Source of the DNA: CAMTVQ01 sp947085255
GTDB taxonomy: Bacteria > Bacteroidota > Bacteroidia > Sphingobacteriales > Sphingobacteriaceae
Direction of reading: 5' to 3'
NCBI GenBank assembly: GCA_947085255.1
Contig: CAMTVQ010000014.1
Span: 21,876-85,875 of the forward strand
DNA: 64,000 nucleotides
This document shows, in pieces, positions 52,970 through 61,413 of the stretch. Within the stretch, counting starts at the first letter, position 1. Every line of letters begins with the position of its first letter. The notes under the pieces are model-generated. The model made no database searches, was not told the origin of the DNA, and worked only from the letters and a program-made list of their open reading frames with translations. A program made the position numbers and the translations under genes.

Positions 52970-54351
52970 TACGTATGCTTTACTATTTTAGCCAGCGGCT
53001 GTACCAATGCATCTATATCGCCTGCACCTACAGTTACCACCACGCCCCACTCGTTGCTGGTAGTAAAATAGTGTAGCATTTCTTCTTTAGTAAGTACTTG
53101 TTTTGTTGCGGCAGTTACGTTTTCTAACAACATTTCCGAATTGACTCCAGCAATGGGCAATTCACGGGCAGGATAAATAGGTAATAAAATCAACTCATCT
53201 GCCATGCTCAAGGCTTCAGAGAAACCTGCAGCAAAATCGCGCGTGCGGCTAAACAAATGTGGTTGAAAAATACAGGTGATTTTTTTATCCGGATACAATG
53301 CCTTTACCGAACCTAAAAATGCTTTTATCTCTTCGGGGTGATGGGCATAATCATCAATCATTACCCTGTCTTTTTCTTTAATAATGTATTCGAATCGGCG
53401 TTTTACTCCTTTAAAAGAAGCCAAGGCTGCTCTGATTTTTTCTTCCGAAATACCCAATTGCAAGGCTACCGTAATGGCTGCTACCGCGTTTTCTACATTA
53501 TGCAAGCCAGGAATACCAAGACTGAAGCGCAAGTCTTGAGTCTTGAATCTTGAATCTTGAGTCTTGTAGTCAAAGTAATAATTACCGTCTTCAATTGTAA
53601 TATTTGTTGCCTGCGTTTGGGCTGTATCTTTTGTGGAATAGGTAATACCTGCTTGCTCTAATGGCAGTCCCTGTTTTTTAATTAATACACCATTTGGTTT
53701 TAGCTGCGAAGCAAATTTGCGGAAGCTATCTTCCAAGTAGCTTTTATCATTATAAATATCCAAATGATCGGCATCCATACTGGTAACTATTGCAATATCT
53801 GGATGTAACGTTAGAAAAGAACGATCGTACTCATCGGCTTCTACCACCAATGTATTATTGTTACCAAACAACACATTGGTTTGGTAATTCGTAGTAATAC
53901 CGCCCAAAAATGCAGAGCAATCGTAGCCCGAATCTTTGAGAATATGGGTAATAATAGATGAGGTGGTTGTTTTACCATGTGTACCAGCTACGGCAATGGT
54001 GAACATACTTTGACTGATAATGCCTAGTACTTCCGACCGCTTGTGTAGCGTATGGCTTTGTTTTAGATGATTAAGTATGTTGCTATCTTTTGGGATAGCG
54101 GGGGTGTAGATAATTAAAGTTTGAAGTCTGAAGTTTGAAGTCTGAAGTTTGAAAGTATCAGGAATTGATTGTTCCGTGTCATTGAAAGATATAGTTATTC
54201 CTTCTGCTTCTAATTCGGTAGTCAAAGGCGTTGAAGTACGGTCGTAACCAGCTACTATGCACCCTCTATGCTTAAAATAGCGTGCCAAGCCACTCATGCC
54301 GATGCCGCCTATTCCTATTAAGTAAACTTGTTTTATGTCGTTTAAATTCAT
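52969..54351 (-). CDS. murC: UDP-N-acetylmuramate--L-alanine ligase
   Basis: 460 residues. IGIGGIGMSGLARYF (12-26) binds the UDP-sugar, VAGTHGKTTTSS (about 121-132) is the ATP loop, then EADEYDRSFL and DYAHHPEEI. It adds L-alanine to UDP-MurNAc. Oddity: two low-complexity stretches, about residues 66-78 (KLQTSNFRLQT) and 261-274 (KTQDSRFKTQDLRF), are encoded by heptanucleotide tandem repeats and look like in-frame insertions in surface loops. All catalytic motifs are intact, so the enzyme should still work. Confidence 0.96.
   Translation of the reverse strand: MNLNDIKQVYLIGIGGIGMSGLARYFKHRGCIVAGYDRTSTPLTTELEAEGITISFNDTEQSIPDTFKLQTSNFRLQTLIIYTPAIPKDSNILNHLKQSHTLHKRSEVLGIISQSMFTIAVAGTHGKTTTSSIITHILKDSGYDCSAFLGGITTNYQTNVLFGNNNTLVVEADEYDRSFLTLHPDIAIVTSMDADHLDIYNDKSYLEDSFRKFASQLKPNGVLIKKQGLPLEQAGITYSTKDTAQTQATNITIEDGNYYFDYKTQDSRFKTQDLRFSLGIPGLHNVENAVAAITVALQLGISEEKIRAALASFKGVKRRFEYIIKEKDRVMIDDYAHHPEEIKAFLGSVKALYPDKKITCIFQPHLFSRTRDFAAGFSEALSMADELILLPIYPARELPIAGVNSEMLLENVTAATKQVLTKEEMLHYFTTSNEWGVVVTVGAGDIDALVQPLAKIVKHT
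53532..53571. repeat. Heptanucleotide tandem repeat inside murC
   Basis: About five units of TCTTGAG/TCTTGAA with a seven-base period, in frame with murC, encoding TQDSRFKTQDLRF. Confidence 0.85.
54119..54154. repeat. Second heptanucleotide repeat inside murC
   Basis: Alternating TTTGAAG and TCTGAAG, five heptamers, encoding KLQTSNFRLQT. Confidence 0.85.
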
Positions 54352-54396
54352 TATCGGTTGTCTGTTTTCAGTTGCCTGTTACCGGTTATTTTGTAT
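54352..54396. repeat. Heptamer words in the murC-murG spacer
   Basis: TTATCGG, TTGTCTG, TTTTCAG, TTGCCTG and TTACCGG run in register with a seven-base period. Confidence 0.65.
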
Positions 54397-55482
54397 TTAC
54401 TTACACATTTTCAGTACTTCTTTTGCTATCACTAGTGCTGCATCTGGCTTTGCTAATGATTTTATGTTTTCTGAAAGTACTGCGCATTTTTCTTGGTTAT
54501 CCATTAAACTTAGTGCAACCGAAACTAATTCGGTAGGTGCAATGGCATCACGAATCAATAATGCAGCATGCTTGCTTACCAATGCCATGGCATTTTTTGT
54601 TTGATGATCTTCGGCAACATTAGGAGACGGCACCAAAATAACCGGTTTGCCAACTACACACAACTCTGAAATAGTGCCTGCCCCTGCTCTAGAAATAATC
54701 AAATCCGCAGCGGCATACGCTAAATCTATACGATCGATAAACTGTAATAAATGCACATTTTGAACTTCCTTAACTTGCGCTACAAGTGTTGAATAATACA
54801 ATTTGCCACATTGCCATATTACTTGCACATCTGCTCTGTTTAGCGTTTGCAACTCGTTTAGTATACTTTGATTAAGCGTGCGTGCACCTAAACTGCCACC
54901 CAAAACAAGTAGTGTACGCTTGTTGGGATCTAATCTAAAATGCATCATTGCTTCGGCACGTTTTTGGGCTAAGTCGCCAAAATCATTACGCACCGGATTG
55001 CCCGTAAACAAGATTTTTTCTTTTGGAAAAAAGGCGTCCATTCCATCAAATGCTACGCATATTTTTTTTGCTTTTTTACCCAATAGTTTATTGGTAATAC
55101 CGGCATACGAATTTTGTTCTTGTATGAGCAAAGGCACACCCGCCCAAGAAGCGGCATACAGCATCGGTCCTGAAGCATAGCCCCCTACACCCACTGCTAC
55201 ATCGGGCTTAAACTGATGCACAATATTGCGTGCTTTAAATAAGCTTTTAATCAATTTTAGTGGAAAAAGTAGGTTTTTAAGTGTAAGACTACGTTGTATT
55301 CCTTGAATTTCGAGTCCTACAATTTTATAACCCGCAGCAGGAACTTTTTCCATTTCCATGCGCCCCAAAGCACCTACAAATAAAATCTCCGCCGAAGGCT
55401 CCACTATTTTTATTGCATTTGCAATAGAAATGGCTGGGAATATATGCCCGCCTGTACCGCCTCCGCTGATGATTATTTTCAT
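54397..55482 (-). CDS. murG: UDP-GlcNAc:lipid I N-acetylglucosaminyltransferase
   Basis: 361 residues from ATG 55482 (a TTG two codons upstream is rejected). GGGTGGH (7-13) is the first glycine loop; the C-domain has VLGGSLGARTLNQSI, ISRAGAGTISEL and the donor-binding region VLVPSPNVAEDHQTKNA. It makes lipid II on the inner face of the membrane. Confidence 0.96.
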   Translation of the reverse strand: MKIIISGGGTGGHIFPAISIANAIKIVEPSAEILFVGALGRMEMEKVPAAGYKIVGLEIQGIQRSLTLKNLLFPLKLIKSLFKARNIVHQFKPDVAVGVGGYASGPMLYAASWAGVPLLIQEQNSYAGITNKLLGKKAKKICVAFDGMDAFFPKEKILFTGNPVRNDFGDLAQKRAEAMMHFRLDPNKRTLLVLGGSLGARTLNQSILNELQTLNRADVQVIWQCGKLYYSTLVAQVKEVQNVHLLQFIDRIDLAYAAADLIISRAGAGTISELCVVGKPVILVPSPNVAEDHQTKNAMALVSKHAALLIRDAIAPTELVSVALSLMDNQEKCAVLSENIKSLAKPDAALVIAKEVLKMCK

Positions 55483-55511
55483 TGTCAAAATTGTAAAATT
55501 GATGTATTGTT

Positions 55512-55554
55512 AAATCCCCTCTAAATCTCCCCAAAGGGGGAGACTTTAGATTTT
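55512..55554. repeat. C/G-rich inverted repeat between ftsW and murG
   Basis: TCTCCCC pairs with GGGGAGA around AAAG; the flanks CTAAA/TTTAG extend the symmetry. Similar elements lie between ftsI and murE. Confidence 0.65.
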
Positions 55555-55608
55555 ACCTTATTTTGATTTCCAATTTGCATATCTGCACATTTACTAATTT
55601 TCACATTA

Positions 55609-56757
55609 TTACGCTACTTCGCCTTGTACTCCTGTTTCTGCTTCTTCAACATCACGGCTTACGCTTAAAATAATTCCAAAAGCTATACTCGTAAACAACA
55701 ATGAGGTTCCTCCCATACTTAAAAAAGGCAGCGTTATACCCGTTACAGGAAACAGACCAGTAGCTACCGCCATGTGGGCAAATGCTTGTATTACCAGGCT
55801 AAAGCTGAGCCCCGCAGCAAGTAACGCGCCAAAGGCTTTAGGCGCTTTGGTAACAATACGTATGCTCCGAAACAAGAAAGTGAGATAGGCCGCCATTACC
55901 AACAAGCCTGCAATTAAGCCATACTCTTCTATTATAATTACATAAATAAAATCGGAGTACGGGTGTGGTAAAAAATTACGCTGCGTGCTATTACCCGGCC
56001 CCTTACCTGTAAGCCCGCCAGTGGCAATGGCAATTTTAGCTTGATTGCCTTGAAACGCTTTGTCGGCATCTACTTGATCGTTATTCAAAAAGGTTTCGAT
56101 ACGCGATTTATACGTTGCTCTACGTGGGCCAAACAGCACTACCATACTTAACAAAGCAGCACCAACGACTCCTACAATAGCTATTTGTCTAAAACTAACA
56201 CGACCAATGAGCAAGATGAGCACAGAGGTGCCAAACAACATTAACGCGGTAGACATATTGGCTATTGCAATAAGTACGCATACCGCACCAACAGCTATAA
56301 TAATGGGTAAGAATCCTTTTTTAAAGTCCTTGATGTTCTCTTGCCGCTTGGATAACTCGCGAGCCAAAAACATAATTAAACCCAGCTTGGCTACATCGGA
56401 TGTTTGAAACTCTACACCAAACACACTCATCCACCGACTTGCCTGATTGATAGACACACCAAACAATAAGGTATATATAAGTAATGGTATAGAAATATAC
56501 AATAATAATTGCGCAATGCGCGAGTAGTATCTATAATTTACTATATGAGCAAAATACATTACCACTAAACTGACAAGAACAAAGAAACTTTGTTTAATAA
56601 GATAGTATTCTGTATTGCCTCCTCTTTCTTTGTACGCTAATGTACCCGTAGAACTGTATACCGCCAAGATAGAGAGCAAGGATAGTCCTAGTACAATGAA
56701 CCATATTACCTTATCACCACGCGTTTTTTGTAAAATACCGTTAATTATTTCTTTCAT
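55609..56757 (-). CDS. ftsW: Septal peptidoglycan polymerase FtsW (SEDS family)
   Basis: 382 residues, about ten membrane helices. SEDS features: FQTSDVAKLGLIMFLARELS, the large periplasmic loop with GGLTGKGPGNSTQRNFLPHPYSDFIY, and the C-terminal TGITLPFLSMGGTSLLF. It polymerises lipid II with FtsI at the septum. Confidence 0.95.
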   Translation of the reverse strand: MKEIINGILQKTRGDKVIWFIVLGLSLLSILAVYSSTGTLAYKERGGNTEYYLIKQSFFVLVSLVVMYFAHIVNYRYYSRIAQLLLYISIPLLIYTLLFGVSINQASRWMSVFGVEFQTSDVAKLGLIMFLARELSKRQENIKDFKKGFLPIIIAVGAVCVLIAIANMSTALMLFGTSVLILLIGRVSFRQIAIVGVVGAALLSMVVLFGPRRATYKSRIETFLNNDQVDADKAFQGNQAKIAIATGGLTGKGPGNSTQRNFLPHPYSDFIYVIIIEEYGLIAGLLVMAAYLTFLFRSIRIVTKAPKAFGALLAAGLSFSLVIQAFAHMAVATGLFPVTGITLPFLSMGGTSLLFTSIAFGIILSVSRDVEEAETGVQGEVA

Positions 56758-56844
56758 CTGCTTATCGGCTATCGTTGTTGCTTGCCAGTTTTCGGCTATC
56801 AGTTATCATTTGCACATTTTCTAATCTGCATATTTTCACATTTA
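56758..56844. repeat. Heptamer-like words in the murD-ftsW spacer
   Basis: CTTATCGG, TTTTCGG, CTATCAG, TTATCAT, TTTGCACA and TTTTCACA-type words; partly decayed period near seven. Confidence 0.5.
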
Positions 56845-58179
56845 TTATAGCTCTCTAACTGCTGCCTTAAATTGGTTGCCTCTGTCTTCGTAATTTTTAA
56901 ATAAATCGAAACTGGCACACGCTGGCGATAATAATACCACATCTCCCTTTTGTGCCATGTGATACCCCATTTTTACAGCATCTGCTGCCGAATAAGAGTT
57001 CACGATAATCTCTACATCTCCTTCAAAAGCATCGTGAATTTTTTTATTGTCTTTGCCCAAGCAAATGATGGCTTTCACCTTTTCTTTTACCATGTTTTTA
57101 AGCATGCTGTAATCGTTTCCTTTATCTACCCCACCCAAAATAAGGATAGTTGGCGCAGTCATACTCTCCAAAGCGTACCAAGCAGAGTTTACATTAGTTG
57201 CCTTAGAATCATTAATAAACTCGATACCAGCAACGCTGGCTACATGCTCTAAACGATGATCGGCATTTTTGAAACTACCCAAACTGCTGCGCATACTTTC
57301 GTCGGTAATGTCAAGCAGCTTAGCAGTAATACCTGCCGCCATAGAGTTGTACCAATTGTGCTTGCCTTGTAGGGCTAATTGTGTTATTGTCATTGTATAT
57401 AAATGTGCGTTTGTGTGTATGTTAAGTATGTTATCGGCTACAAAAGCTCCTTTTTGTACCTTGTTGGTAATAGAAATGGGATAACATTGCATGGGTAAGT
57501 TTCTGCCTGCAATACCTTTTAGTGTTTCTTCATCGTCGGTGCAATAGATAAAAGCATCGGCGGCTGTTTGATTTTGTATAACGCGAAATTTAGCTGCTGC
57601 GTAATTCTCTAATTTATAGTCATAACGATCTAAGTGATCGGGGGTAATATTGGTAAGAATAGCAATGTCGGCTTTGAAATTGTACATGCCATCCAGCTGA
57701 AAACTACTCAACTCCAACACGTAATAATCGTAGTGTTCTAGGGCTACTTGCTTGGCAAAACTCTTACCAATATTTCCGCCTAAGCCTACGTTTAGTCCAG
57801 CATTTTTAAGGATATGGTAAGTAAGCAAGGTAGTGGTGGTTTTGCCATTACTACCGGTAATACATATCATTTTAGCAGTGGTGTAGCGCCCTGCAAATTC
57901 AATTTCGGAAACCACCGAAGTCCCTTTTTCCTTCAGTTTTTTAATAATAGGCGCTTTATCAGGGATACCCGGACTTTTAATCACCTCATCAGCATTCAGA
58001 ATAAGAGCTTCGGTATGCATACCCTGTTCAAAAGCAATTTTATATCCTGCTAACTCGGCTACATAATTGGCTGCAATCGTCCCCATATCCGACACAAACA
58101 CCTCAAAACCTTGTTTTTGTGCCAGTATCGCTGAACCTATGCCGCTTTCGCCTGCTCCGAGTATTACTATTCTTTTCAT
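56845..58179 (-). CDS. murD: UDP-N-acetylmuramoyl-L-alanine--D-glutamate ligase
   Basis: 444 residues. Nucleotide-binding start RIVILGAGESGIGSAILA, ATP loop ITGSNGKTTTT (107-117), VLELSSFQLDGM, LTNITPDHLDRYDY and FINDSKATNVNSAWYAL. It adds D-glutamate in the cytosol. Confidence 0.97.
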   Translation of the reverse strand: MKRIVILGAGESGIGSAILAQKQGFEVFVSDMGTIAANYVAELAGYKIAFEQGMHTEALILNADEVIKSPGIPDKAPIIKKLKEKGTSVVSEIEFAGRYTTAKMICITGSNGKTTTTLLTYHILKNAGLNVGLGGNIGKSFAKQVALEHYDYYVLELSSFQLDGMYNFKADIAILTNITPDHLDRYDYKLENYAAAKFRVIQNQTAADAFIYCTDDEETLKGIAGRNLPMQCYPISITNKVQKGAFVADNILNIHTNAHLYTMTITQLALQGKHNWYNSMAAGITAKLLDITDESMRSSLGSFKNADHRLEHVASVAGIEFINDSKATNVNSAWYALESMTAPTILILGGVDKGNDYSMLKNMVKEKVKAIICLGKDNKKIHDAFEGDVEIIVNSYSAADAVKMGYHMAQKGDVVLLSPACASFDLFKNYEDRGNQFKAAVREL

Positions 58180-58250
58180 ATATCAGTTGCCTGTTATCGG
58201 TTGCCTGTTGTGAGTTTCCATTTTTTCATTTGCATACTTATCAATTTGCA
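58180..58250. repeat. Heptamer words in the mraY-murD spacer
   Basis: TATCAGT, TGCCTGT, TATCGGT, TGCCTGT and TGTGAGT in register, then ATTTGCAT/TTTGCACA-type words. Confidence 0.65.
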
Positions 58251-58253
58251 CAT

Positions 58254-59507
58254 TTATCGTAGTTTTAGGGTTACAATGGTGAGTACAGCCAACATAATAC
58301 CCACTACCCAAAAACGGGTAACAATTTTAGCTTCGTGATAGCCTTTCTTTTGGTAATGATGATGCAAAGGCGACATCAAAAAGACACGACGGCCTTCACC
58401 ATATTTTCGTTTGGTGTACTTAAAATAAGCTACTTGAATAATTACCGATAAGTTTTCGATTAAAAACACCCCGCACAATACGGGTATCATCAATTCTTTA
58501 CGAATCATGATGGCAAATGCTGCAATAATGCCTCCCAAAGCCAAGCTCCCAGTATCCCCCATAAACACCTGTGCCGGAAACGAATTGTACCATAAAAACC
58601 CAATACAAGCACCTAAAAATGCACCTGCAAATACTACCAACTCGCCCGAGTTAGGGATAAACATGATATTGAGGTAATCGGCAAATACAGCATTACCCGA
58701 AACGTATGCCAAAATGCCCAGCGTAGCTCCAATTATTGCCGATGTACCTGTTGCCAATCCATCCAAACCATCGGTAATATTGGCTCCGTTGGATACGGCA
58801 GTAATTATGAGTATTACCACAAACAGATATGCCCAATAGGTATAATCTTGAGCGCTATCACCCATAAAAGCTACTAAATCGGCATAATCAAATTCATTGT
58901 TCTTGAAAAAAGGAATAGTGGTTTTGGTTGATTTTGCATCTTTGGTTTTGGCCTGTTCTTGCAACTGTTCAGCATCGTTGTAGGAAACAACATCTACCGA
59001 CGAATACAAAGGCTGCTCTACTATTTTTTCGCGCACCAATACATTTTGGTTGTAATACAAGGTGGTGGCAATAATTATCCCTAATCCGATTTGACCCAGT
59101 ATTTTAAACTTTCCGGCTAAACCTTCTTTATCTTTTTTGAATACCTTAATATAATCATCAATAAACCCAATAAGCCCCAACCACAACGTGGTAATGATGA
59201 TAAGAATGATGTACACATTGTAGATGCGCGCAAATAACAAGGTAGGAATCAGTATTGCCGCCAATATGATAAGTCCTCCCATGGTTGGTGTACCCTTCTT
59301 TTGAATTTGTCCTTCCAGACCTAAGTCGCGGACAATTTCGCCTATCTGCTTTTTCTGCAAAAAATCGATGATTTTACGACCAATAAGCAACGATATAATC
59401 AATGAGAAAATAACCGCCATACTGGTACGGAACGAGATGTATTGAAACACCCCCGCTCCTGGAAAATCAAAGTATCTATCGAGGTAATTGAACAAGTAGT
59501 ATAACAT
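58254..59507 (-). CDS. mraY: Phospho-MurNAc-pentapeptide translocase
   Basis: 417 residues with ten membrane helices. Conserved loops: KKGTPTMGGLIIL, GFIDDYIKVFKKDKEGL, NGANITDGLDGLATGTS, FMGDTGSLALGG and MSPLHHHYQKKG. A ~50-residue polar insert (about 165-215, QEQAKTKDAKSTKTTIPF) is the extra loop I know from Bacteroidota MraY. It forms lipid I. Confidence 0.96.
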   Translation of the reverse strand: MLYYLFNYLDRYFDFPGAGVFQYISFRTSMAVIFSLIISLLIGRKIIDFLQKKQIGEIVRDLGLEGQIQKKGTPTMGGLIILAAILIPTLLFARIYNVYIILIIITTLWLGLIGFIDDYIKVFKKDKEGLAGKFKILGQIGLGIIIATTLYYNQNVLVREKIVEQPLYSSVDVVSYNDAEQLQEQAKTKDAKSTKTTIPFFKNNEFDYADLVAFMGDSAQDYTYWAYLFVVILIITAVSNGANITDGLDGLATGTSAIIGATLGILAYVSGNAVFADYLNIMFIPNSGELVVFAGAFLGACIGFLWYNSFPAQVFMGDTGSLALGGIIAAFAIMIRKELMIPVLCGVFLIENLSVIIQVAYFKYTKRKYGEGRRVFLMSPLHHHYQKKGYHEAKIVTRFWVVGIMLAVLTIVTLKLR

Positions 59508-59509
59508 AA

Positions 59510-59822
59510 CTAATTTGAGGATTTGTTGATTTGAGAATTTGTGGATGCTTGCTTCGTACTTATTATAATTTTACTTAATACATTCATTATGCTGTTTATC
59601 TTTTCTAAGTGTACCGTTGTATCTATATAATTTTTCGATTCCTTGCAGAGCAGCAACCAATAATCGGTTTCTTCTGCTTCCTTCAATGCTATTTTTAGTT
59701 TGTGTATAAAATCTGCTTTACTTTCAGCATTTTGAGCCTCTCTCACATTTGCTCCAATAGATGTACCTGATTTAAAAAGTTGATTAGCTTAATTCAACTA
59801 TCAAATTCGGTTCTTTTTTCAT
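59510..59822 (-). pseudogene. Broken four-helix-bundle (23S rRNA-IVS/S23-like) protein gene
   Basis: The 3' part (GTG at 59746 onward, and upstream to 59791) reads ANQLFKSGTSIGANVREAQN and KLKIALKEAEETDYWLLL, the hallmark of the family. Upstream an in-frame TAA ends it. A separate frame starts at ATG 59822 and gives only MKKEPNLIVELS before a stop. I infer that about 25-30 codons of the first helix were lost together with a frameshift. The remnant lies between murE and mraY, where no such gene is expected, and its end is made of ATTTG-rich words. Confidence 0.8.
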
Positions 59823-59850
59823 CTATTATTAATTTATAATCCTCAAATTT

Positions 59851-61311
59851 TCACATCGTCTTATCGTCAAACAACGCCCTTACAATCGCTTTATCATCAA
59901 AAGGGTGTTTTACTCCATTTATCTCTTGGTATTTTTCGTGTCCTTTGCCCGCTATCAAAATAATATCACCAGGTTGCGCCAGCATATAGGCTGTTCTAAT
60001 AGCTTCTTTTCTATCAGTAATGCTTAGGGCTTTGCGTTTGTTGGTGGGCGATAAGCCTTTTTCCATCTGCTCGATAATGGTTTGTGGATTTTCTGAACGC
60101 GGATTATCCGAAGTAATAATCACTTTATCGCTCCAATCGGCAGCTACTTGTGCCATTATAGGTCGTTTAGTCGCATCTCTATCGCCACCGCAGCCTATTA
60201 CCGTAATAATTTGTTCGTTTCCTTTACGGATTTGTTGAATAGTGCTCAACACATTTTGCACTGCATCTGGCGTATGGGCATAATCTACAATGGCGGTAAT
60301 ACCTTTAGGCATGGGCAAACAATCAAAACGCCCTTCGGCACCCGATAACCGACTTAATGCTGTTAGCACACTTTGTTTATCTTGCTCCAACAGTGTAGCA
60401 GCGGCATATACTGCCAGTAAATTGTAGGCATTAAACTCGCCAACCAACTTAAACCACACCTCCATATCATCTACCTGCATCAACATTCCAGATAATTGGT
60501 TTTCAACTACTTTACCTTTAAAATCAGCAAGCGTGCGTAAACTGTATGTTTTTTTATGTGCCTTGGTATTTTGCAACATTACCATTCCTCGCTTATCGTC
60601 GGCGTTGGTAAGCGCAAAAGCCGTTGAAGGCAGGCTATCAAAAAATGCCTTTTTTACCCGAATGTACTCGTCAAAGGTTTTATGAAAATCTAAATGATCG
60701 TGGGTAATATTGGTAAACATCCCTCCGGCAAATTCTAATCCATCAATACGGTGTTGTGCTATAGCATGTGAACTTACTTCCATAAACACATAATCGCAAC
60801 CTTCGCGCACCATTTCTGCCAATAGTTTATTCAGCGTTACGGCATCGGGTGTGGTATGCGTAGCTGGAATAATGGTATCGTTCAATTGATTCTGAATAGT
60901 AGAAAGCAACCCACAACTGTACCCCAGTTCTCTAAAAAGTTTAAATAACAAGGTAGCACAAGTAGTTTTACCATTTGTACCAGTAACGCCTATCAATCTC
61001 AACTTGGTAGCCGGATTGTCATAAAAATTGGCTGCCATATATCCCAATGTGCTGCTGCTATTCTTTACACATACATAAGCAACATTGGGTTTAAGTTCTT
61101 TTGGTAATTCTTGACATACAATAGCAACAGCGCCTTTTTCGATAGCTGCAGCAATGTACTCGTGCCCATCAGTTTGGGTACCTACAGTAGCTACAAACAC
61201 CGTACCTGCTTGCACGCTGCGCGAGTCGAATGTAATGTTGGCAACCGCTTTATCGGTGCTGCCCACTACTTCTTCTATGGCTACTTTGTAGAGTATGTCT
61301 TTTAGCTTCAT
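59851..61311 (-). CDS. murE: UDP-MurNAc-L-Ala-D-Glu--2,6-diaminopimelate ligase
   Basis: 486 residues from ATG 61311; the nine-codon-longer reading is repeat DNA. VTGTNGKTTCATLLFKL is the ATP loop, HTTPDAVTLNKLL and TNITHDHLDFH follow, and SDNPRSENP contains the DNPR motif that selects meso-diaminopimelate. It links the asd and dapD products of this window to the cell wall. Confidence 0.96.
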   Translation of the reverse strand: MKLKDILYKVAIEEVVGSTDKAVANITFDSRSVQAGTVFVATVGTQTDGHEYIAAAIEKGAVAIVCQELPKELKPNVAYVCVKNSSSTLGYMAANFYDNPATKLRLIGVTGTNGKTTCATLLFKLFRELGYSCGLLSTIQNQLNDTIIPATHTTPDAVTLNKLLAEMVREGCDYVFMEVSSHAIAQHRIDGLEFAGGMFTNITHDHLDFHKTFDEYIRVKKAFFDSLPSTAFALTNADDKRGMVMLQNTKAHKKTYSLRTLADFKGKVVENQLSGMLMQVDDMEVWFKLVGEFNAYNLLAVYAAATLLEQDKQSVLTALSRLSGAEGRFDCLPMPKGITAIVDYAHTPDAVQNVLSTIQQIRKGNEQIITVIGCGGDRDATKRPIMAQVAADWSDKVIITSDNPRSENPQTIIEQMEKGLSPTNKRKALSITDRKEAIRTAYMLAQPGDIILIAGKGHEKYQEINGVKHPFDDKAIVRALFDDKTM

Positions 61312-61329
61312 TGTATTTTCCCCTCCTAA

Positions 61330-61401
61330 CCTCCCCAATGGGGAGGAATTAGTTTACTACTTTATTTTTATTACCACCATAAAGCCCTCCCTTTGGGAGG
61401 G
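61330..61401. repeat. Two C/G-rich hairpins in the ftsI-murE spacer
   Basis: CCTCCCC-AAT-GGGGAGG (61330-61346) and CCCTCCC-TTT-GGGAGGG (61385-61401). They sit inside an operon, so full termination is unlikely; a partial or RNA-processing effect is possible. Confidence 0.65.
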
Positions 61402-61413
61402 TTTGGGTGGGAT

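Noticed and set aside
61312..61338. Longer MurE start at 61338
   Set aside because: The extension is the translation of a C/G-rich repeat; MKLKDIL is the usual MurE start.
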